A program made the translations under genes and the position numbers. The notes under the pieces are model-generated. The model made no database searches. It worked only from the letters and a program-made list of their open reading frames with translations, and was not told where the DNA came from. Source: Actinomycetota bacterium (lineage in GTDB: Bacteria > Actinomycetota > Thermoleophilia > UBA2241). From it: a DNA stretch of 9,333 nt. Position 1 is the stretch's first letter. The number at the start of each line of letters is the position of its first letter. This document shows positions 5,760 to 9,333 of the stretch, one piece after another. The stretch covers positions 4,859 through 14,191 of the forward strand of contig PMKK01000243.1 in the NCBI GenBank assembly GCA_003157715.1, read 5' to 3'.

Positions 5760-6569
5760 TTGTCACGGTCAGAGGGTGGTTTTGCTCGGGCTCCGATGAG
5801 TGAGTTTCTGCCGGGCGTGCACGTGCTTCAGGCCCCTTCGTTTGCGGCCGACCCCGAGATCTCGCGCGCCCTGCGCCGTACGCTCAACGTCTGCCTGCTG
5901 GTCTCGGGTGGCACGGTCACCATGGTCGACGCCGGCCTGCCGGGCATCCTGCCGGCGCTGACGGACTACCTGCGCGAGATCGGCCTTGAGCTTGACGCCG
6001 TGCGACGAGTGATCGTCACGCACAGTCACATCGACCACGTCGGCGGACTGCCGGAGATCGTCGCCGCCACCGGAGCCGAGGTCTGGGCTCATCGCGACGA
6101 CGCCGGAGTGATCGACGGCTCCGTCGCGCCGCCGGACACCGCGGCCCTTGTGGCCGGTCTGCGCAAGCGTCTCGAAGCGGCCCTGGCCGATCTTCCCGCG
6201 GAGAAGCGCGAGCTGATTCTGGCGACCGCCGGCTCGGTCTACCCGACCCAGGCGGTGGCGGTCGACCTGCGCCTGGCCGGCGGCGAAGAGCTCAACGTGC
6301 TCGGCGGTTGCCGGCTGCTGCACACGCCGGGTCACACGCCGGGGCATCTCAGCCTCTACCTGCCGGCTCTCTCACTGCTGCTCGCCGGCGACCTGCTTGC
6401 CTATGAGGAGGGCCGGATCACGCCGTCGGCGGACCTGCTGGCCACCGACCCCGACCTGCTGCGCGACTCGGTGAAGGCCGTCGCCGGTCTGCCTGCCGAG
6501 GCCTTCCTCGGGTATCACGGCGGGCGGCTCGAAGCCGGTGCGGGCCGGTTGCTGCGAAAGTTGGCGTAG
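5760..6569 (+). CDS. Metallo-beta-lactamase-fold hydrolase
   Basis: 269 residues from the TTG at 5760, or 257 from the ATG at 5796, where family similarity begins (MSEFLPGVHVLQ). The metal-binding set is complete: H88-S-H90-I-D92-H93 (THSHIDHVGG), H192 within HTPGHTPGH, D211 in LLAGDLLA and H253 in GYHGG. VTMVDAGLPG near residue 55-64 is the usual beta-strand and Asp turn ahead of the first motif. No signal peptide or extra domain is seen, so it is probably a cytoplasmic single-domain enzyme using two zinc or iron ions. The insert ALADLPAEKRELILATAGSVY is not diagnostic. Relatives include glyoxalase II-like thioesterases, lactonases and other hydrolases, and the substrate cannot be assigned. 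It is followed by a hairpin, so it need not be part of the two-component operon downstream. Confidence 0.9.
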   Translation: MSRSEGGFARAPMSEFLPGVHVLQAPSFAADPEISRALRRTLNVCLLVSGGTVTMVDAGLPGILPALTDYLREIGLELDAVRRVIVTHSHIDHVGGLPEIVAATGAEVWAHRDDAGVIDGSVAPPDTAALVAGLRKRLEAALADLPAEKRELILATAGSVYPTQAVAVDLRLAGGEELNVLGGCRLLHTPGHTPGHLSLYLPALSLLLAGDLLAYEEGRITPSADLLATDPDLLRDSVKAVAGLPAEAFLGYHGGRLEAGAGRLLRKLA

Positions 6570-6570
6570 A

Positions 6571-6596
6571 CGGCCGAGGGCTGCCCTGCTCGGCCG
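6571..6596 (+). terminator. Candidate terminator hairpin after the MBL-fold gene
   Basis: CGGCCGAG (6571-6578) and CTCGGCCG (6589-6596) form a perfect 8-bp GC-rich stem with a 10-base loop, one base after the stop codon at 6567-6569. There is no T-run. It would separate the hydrolase from the response regulator gene. Confidence 0.5.
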
Positions 6597-6607
6597 GGCT
6601 GGTGCTT

Positions 6608-6634
6608 CCCACAGGATTCACAGCCAGTTCGCAG
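6608..6634. promoter_or_regulatory. Candidate response-regulator operator upstream of the OmpR-type gene
   Basis: Three related 7-mers occur in one direction: CCCACAG (6608), TTCACAG (6617) and TTCGCAG (6628), with starts 9 and 11 bp apart. The 11-bp pair matches the tandem half-site arrangement bound by OmpR/PhoB-family dimers. It ends 59 bp before the response regulator start. The same arrangement recurs before the ABC transporter gene at 8975-9001. Autoregulation is inferred. Confidence 0.6.
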
Positions 6635-6693
6635 CCGACTCCGAGGAGTTGCTCAGCTTGCGGTGCGAGGCTGCCTGGCGGGAGGTGGTCGTC

Positions 6694-7392
6694 GTGAGCG
6701 TGAGCAGCGGAGCAAAGCGCATCCTGGTCGTCGACGACGAGCCGTCGATCGTCGACGCCGTCGCCACGTCGTTGCGCTACGAAGGATTCGAGGTGGGGGA
6801 GGCAGCTACCGGGCGAGCCGCGCTGGAGTCGGCCCAGGAGTGCCGCCCCGACCTCATCGTGCTCGACATCATGCTGCCCGACTTCGACGGCCTTGAGGTG
6901 ACGCGGCGGCTGCGGGCGCTCGGTGTCGAGTCGCCGGTGCTCTTTCTGACGGCGCGCGACTCCCTGAGGGACAAGATCGCCGGACTTTCGGTCGGCGGCG
7001 CCGACTACGTGACCAAGCCGTTCGCGCTGGCCGAGATCGTCGCGCGCACGCATGCCATTCTGCGCCGCACCGCCGGCGAGCCTGAGGGCGACAGGTCGCT
7101 GCGCTTCGCCGACGTCGAGATGGACCAGGGCACTCACGAGGTGCGCCGCGCCGGCGTGTCGATCCAGCTCACCGCGACCGAGTACAACCTGCTGCGCTTC
7201 TTCCTGCTGAATCCGCGCCACGTGCTCTCCAAGATGCAGATCCTCGACCACGTCTGGCACTACGACTTCCAGGGCAACTCGAACGTCGTCGAGACCTACG
7301 TCGGGTACCTGCGCAAGAAACTCGGTCAGCACGGGCCGCAGCTGATTCACACCATTCGCCAGGTCGGCTACATCATGCGCGACGTCGCGTAG
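6694..7392 (+). CDS. OmpR/PhoB-family response regulator
   Basis: 232 residues from the GTG at 6694, chosen because GGAGGTGG (6681-6688) lies just upstream and the receiver domain starts a few residues later. The receiver domain (about 8-125) has the acidic pocket D14-D15, the phosphoacceptor D58 (LIVLDIMLPD), T86 and K108 (VTKPF), so it should be phosphorylated normally. The C-terminal winged-helix DNA-binding domain (about 135-230) shows the family marks LTATEYNLLRFFLLNP, VLSKMQILDHVW, SNVVETYVGYLRKKL and IHTIRQVGY. The kinase gene follows after 10 bp, forming a typical two-gene operon. The likely targets are its own promoter and the ABC transporter after the kinase, through the shared three-element site. 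The length and all key residues are standard. Confidence 0.96.
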   Translation: MSVSSGAKRILVVDDEPSIVDAVATSLRYEGFEVGEAATGRAALESAQECRPDLIVLDIMLPDFDGLEVTRRLRALGVESPVLFLTARDSLRDKIAGLSVGGADYVTKPFALAEIVARTHAILRRTAGEPEGDRSLRFADVEMDQGTHEVRRAGVSIQLTATEYNLLRFFLLNPRHVLSKMQILDHVWHYDFQGNSNVVETYVGYLRKKLGQHGPQLIHTIRQVGYIMRDVA

Positions 7393-7402
7393 AGGCGGCG
7401 GG

Positions 7403-8860
7403 GTGTCGCTTCGCGGCCGCCTGGTCCTCGCCGTCGGCGCCGTCGCTCTGGTCGCCCTGGTCGCGGCCGACGTGACCACCTACTCGCTGCTGCGTTCGTT
7501 TCTCTTCGATCGCGTCGATCAGACGCTCGACACGACGTACTTCTCGGTCGAGCGCACGGTCCGGGGAAACCCCGCGCCGCGCACGGGCTCGGCGCAGAAG
7601 CCTCCGGGGCCGTCTCCGGGTTCCCTGTCGGCCGTGGCACCCGGCACGTTCGTTCAAGAACGATCCGCGAGCGACGCCGTCCTCCCCAGCATAGGCCAGC
7701 CGGCGATCGCGCCGGGCGGCAAGACGTTCGCGCCCAAGCTGCCCGCGCACATCCGCGGCCTTACCGCGAGGGGTCGCGGGGGAGGGGCCGTCTATTTCAC
7801 GGTGAGCTCGACGCAGGCGGGCGGGTCGCAGTTTCGCGTGCGGGCCGCCTTGCTCGACAACGGCCGCCAGCTCATTGTCGCCACGCCCCTGGGTGACACG
7901 GTCGGCACACTGCATCGCCTGCTGGCGGTCGAGTTGGCCGTCACGCTGGTTGCCCTTCTGGCCGCCGGCCTGCTGGGCTGGTGGCTCGTGCGCGTCGGCC
8001 TGCGGCCGCTGCGCGCCATGGAGCGCTCGGCCGACGAGATCGCGGCCGGCGAACCGCACCAGCGTCTCGCTGGCGAAAACGACAGGACCGAAGTCGGACG
8101 CCTGGCCCGCGCCCTGAACGTGATGCTCGGTCGCATACAGACCGCTTTTGCCGAGCGGGACGCCACCGAGCGCGATCTGCGCGCCTCTGAGGCGCGCATG
8201 CGCCACTTCGTGGCCGACGCCTCGCATGAGCTGCGCACGCCGCTCGCGGCGGTGTCGGCTTACGCCGAGCTGTTCGAGCGCGGCGCCAACCATCACGAAA
8301 CAGATCTCGGCCGCGTCATGAGCGGCATTCGCGGCGAAAGCGCACGCATGAAGTCGCTCGTCGAAGATCTGCTGCAGCTCGCCCGGCTCGATGAGGGCCG
8401 GCCGGTCGAAAGGGAGCCCGTGGAGCTCGTCGGCCTGGCCGCCGAGGCGGTGCAGACGGCCAGGACGGTCGCCTCGGCCTGGCCGGTCCACCTTGACGCC
8501 GAGGAGCCCGTCGAGACCATGGGCGACCGCGATCGCCTGCGTCAGGTGCTCGACAATCTGCTGGTCAACGTGCGCACCCACACGCCGGCGGGCACCTCGA
8601 CGACGGTCCGGCTTTCGCGGCTCGACGACGTCGCCGTCGTGGAGGTGGCCGACGACGGTCCCGGACTCGACGGTGAGCAGGCGAGCCAGGTGTTCGAGCG
8701 GTTCTACCGGGCCGACCCCTCTCGATCGCGCGTCCACGGAGGGGCGGGACTGGGCCTCTCCATCGTGAAAGCCATCGTCACGGCTCACGGCGGGCAGGTC
8801 AGCGCCGGCTCAGCGCCGGGTGGCGGCGCCGTCTTCACGGTCCGCCTGCCGGCCGCCTGA
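7403..8860 (+). CDS. Membrane-bound sensor histidine kinase (HAMP, HisKA, HATPase_c)
   Basis: 485 residues from the GTG at 7403, preceded by a GGCGGCGGG stretch. Order of parts: transmembrane helix 1 (about 7-28); an extracytoplasmic region of about 140 residues with a Pro/Gly/Ser-rich segment (54-80) and no recognised sensor fold; transmembrane helix 2 (172-195); a HAMP linker (196-250); the dimerisation domain with the phospho-acceptor H275 in ASHELRTPLAAVSAYAELFE; and the ATPase domain. The N-box is DNLLVNVRTHTP (N389), where the more usual residue after N is Ala; G1 is VADDGPGL (417-421), F-box FERFYRADP and G2 GGAGLGLSIV. All catalytic elements are present. It should autophosphorylate and pass phosphate to D58 of the regulator upstream. 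The extracytoplasmic part must hold the signal specificity, which is unknown; an ABC transporter next door suggests an envelope-active or antimicrobial compound. Confidence 0.96.
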   Translation: MSLRGRLVLAVGAVALVALVAADVTTYSLLRSFLFDRVDQTLDTTYFSVERTVRGNPAPRTGSAQKPPGPSPGSLSAVAPGTFVQERSASDAVLPSIGQPAIAPGGKTFAPKLPAHIRGLTARGRGGGAVYFTVSSTQAGGSQFRVRAALLDNGRQLIVATPLGDTVGTLHRLLAVELAVTLVALLAAGLLGWWLVRVGLRPLRAMERSADEIAAGEPHQRLAGENDRTEVGRLARALNVMLGRIQTAFAERDATERDLRASEARMRHFVADASHELRTPLAAVSAYAELFERGANHHETDLGRVMSGIRGESARMKSLVEDLLQLARLDEGRPVEREPVELVGLAAEAVQTARTVASAWPVHLDAEEPVETMGDRDRLRQVLDNLLVNVRTHTPAGTSTTVRLSRLDDVAVVEVADDGPGLDGEQASQVFERFYRADPSRSRVHGGAGLGLSIVKAIVTAHGGQVSAGSAPGGGAVFTVRLPAA

Positions 8861-8862
8861 GG

Positions 8863-8952
8863 CGCGCGCCTTCCGTCGGACGCGCGCTTTCCGTCGGGCG
8901 CGGGCCTTCCGTCGGGCGGCCGCCTTCCGCTGAGCGCACGCCTTCCGTCGAG
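8863..8952. repeat. Five 18-bp tandem repeats after the kinase gene
   Basis: Starting two bases after the kinase stop, five contiguous units of 18 bp share the core CCTTCCGTCGGG, preceded by a variable CGCGCG-like hexamer. Units start at 8863, 8881, 8899, 8917 and 8935; the fourth is the most diverged (CCTTCCGCTGAG), and a partial sixth follows at 8953-8960. Read on the minus strand, the block would encode six-residue repeats of the type DGRRAx, in a frame that looks like chance coding. The role is unknown; the sequence is intergenic. Confidence 0.8.
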
Positions 8953-8974
8953 CGCAGGCCGCGGTGCCGCGGTC

Positions 8975-9001
8975 ATCACGGAACTCACAGCAGATTCGCG
9001 G
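8975..9001. promoter_or_regulatory. Second candidate response-regulator operator, upstream of the ABC transporter gene
   Basis: ATCACGG (8975), CTCACAG (8984) and TTCGCGG (8995) have starts 9 and 11 bp apart, exactly as in the site at 6608-6634. The two 27-bp blocks match at 18 positions, including all of TCACAG and TTCGC. It lies in the kinase-ABC gap, 114 bp before the ABC start, so the ABC gene probably has its own regulated promoter. The -35 and -10 boxes were not resolved. Confidence 0.6.
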
Positions 9002-9115
9002 GTACCTCGGTGTCGTCCCACAGGCCCGCCACGTAGCGTCGCACCCGAGAGGCGAGCCGATGCGGATCGCGCCACGAGTGGTCCAGGCGCGACGCGACTC
9101 AAAAGAAGGAGCGTA

Positions 9116-9333
9116 GTGAGTGAGTGTAGCGGAGTGAGCTCGGGCGGCGAAGTGACCGAGAAGATCGTGGTGGTCGCAGGGAGCGCGGCGGCCGCAGAGA
9201 GCGCTGCGGTCCAGACGAGCGCGGCGGCCGCAGAGAGCGCTGCGGTCCAGACGAGCGCGGCGGCCGAGGCGAGCGCAGCGGCCGACCGCGACGTCATCCT
9301 CGCCGCCAGCGGCATCGAGCGCACCTACGGCCG
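9116..9333 (+). CDS. ABC transporter ATP-binding protein, N-terminal part (cut by window edge)
   Basis: An open frame from GTG at 9116 runs through the window end, 72 complete codons. Its last residues, DVILAASGIERTYG, are the usual opening of MacB/LolD-type ABC ATPases (L-x-A-x-G-I-x-R-x-Y-G); the Walker motifs lie beyond the edge. The GTG is preceded by AGAAGGAG (9104-9111) with a short 4-base gap; GTG at 9134 or 9152 are alternatives without a clear ribosome site. Ahead of the domain lies an unusual leader of about 58 residues, Ala-rich and built partly of two identical SAAAAESAAVQT units. ATPases of this type next to an OmpR-type pair usually work with a FtsX/MacB permease to export or sense peptides or antibiotics. 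The family call rests on one short motif plus context. Confidence 0.7.
   Translation, partial: MSECSGVSSGGEVTEKIVVVAGSAAAAESAAVQTSAAAAESAAVQTSAAAEASAAADRDVILAASGIERTYG
9182..9253 (+). repeat. Two identical 36-bp tandem repeats in the ABC gene leader
   Basis: The 36-bp unit at 9182-9217 is repeated without change at 9218-9253, and a third, diverged copy begins at 9254 (AGCGCGGCGGCCGAGGCGAG). The unit length is a multiple of three, so the frame is kept and each copy encodes SAAAAESAAVQT. The perfect identity suggests a recent duplication. Confidence 0.85.

Noticed and set aside
7373..8788. A 471-codon minus-strand open frame opposite the histidine kinase
   Set aside because: The plus strand encodes a complete kinase with all catalytic motifs; the opposite frame has no recognisable domain.
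8785..9324. A 179-codon minus-strand frame reading through both tandem repeats
   Set aside because: It overlaps the kinase 3' end and the ABC gene start. Its apparent six-residue and Ala-rich repeats are just the DNA repeats read backwards.

Overview
The window is high-GC DNA with GTG and TTG starts, strong GGAGG-type ribosome sites, two TetR-type regulators, an OmpR-type two-component pair and a lipoprotein. This suits an Actinomycetota chromosome, possibly a deep-branching class such as Thermoleophilia (a weak guess made without a search). No rRNA, tRNA, CRISPR array, insertion sequence or phage gene was seen.

Left third, minus strand (1-2946): two TetR-family repressor genes and the 5' part of a large MMPL/RND-type membrane transporter gene that leaves the window at position 1. 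The transporter carries a very long coiled-coil insert built of 14-residue repeats, and one in-frame TAA interrupts it in the middle of those repeats. Beyond the TAA the same frame stays open to the window edge and still encodes the porter domain, transmembrane segments and the Asp-Tyr pair of the proton relay. The TetR gene just upstream (1587-2201) is probably its local repressor. The second TetR gene (2317-2946) is divergent from the next gene, and a cluster of three small palindromes lies between them.

Middle, plus strand (3107-6569): a secreted C45-type N-terminal-nucleophile acyltransferase/hydrolase, followed by a perfect 19-bp hairpin with a TTCG loop; a small lipoprotein of unknown function; and a metallo-beta-lactamase-fold hydrolase with a complete metal site, probably starting at TTG. 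Hairpins that could end transcription follow each of these three genes, so they look like separate units.

Right third, plus strand (6608-9333): an OmpR/PhoB-type response regulator and its histidine kinase, 10 bp apart, then a 255-bp gap and the start of an ABC transporter ATPase that runs off the window. A composite site of three 7-bp elements with 9- and 11-bp spacing lies before the response regulator and again, with identical spacing, before the ABC gene. The simplest reading is that the regulator controls both its own operon and the transporter. The gap also holds five 18-bp tandem repeats, and the predicted ABC N-terminus is an Ala-rich leader containing two identical 36-bp repeats.

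No clearly new multi-gene system is visible. The most interesting items are the clean nonsense codon in the transporter, the paired three-element operator, and the palindrome cluster with a possible leaderless repressor promoter.
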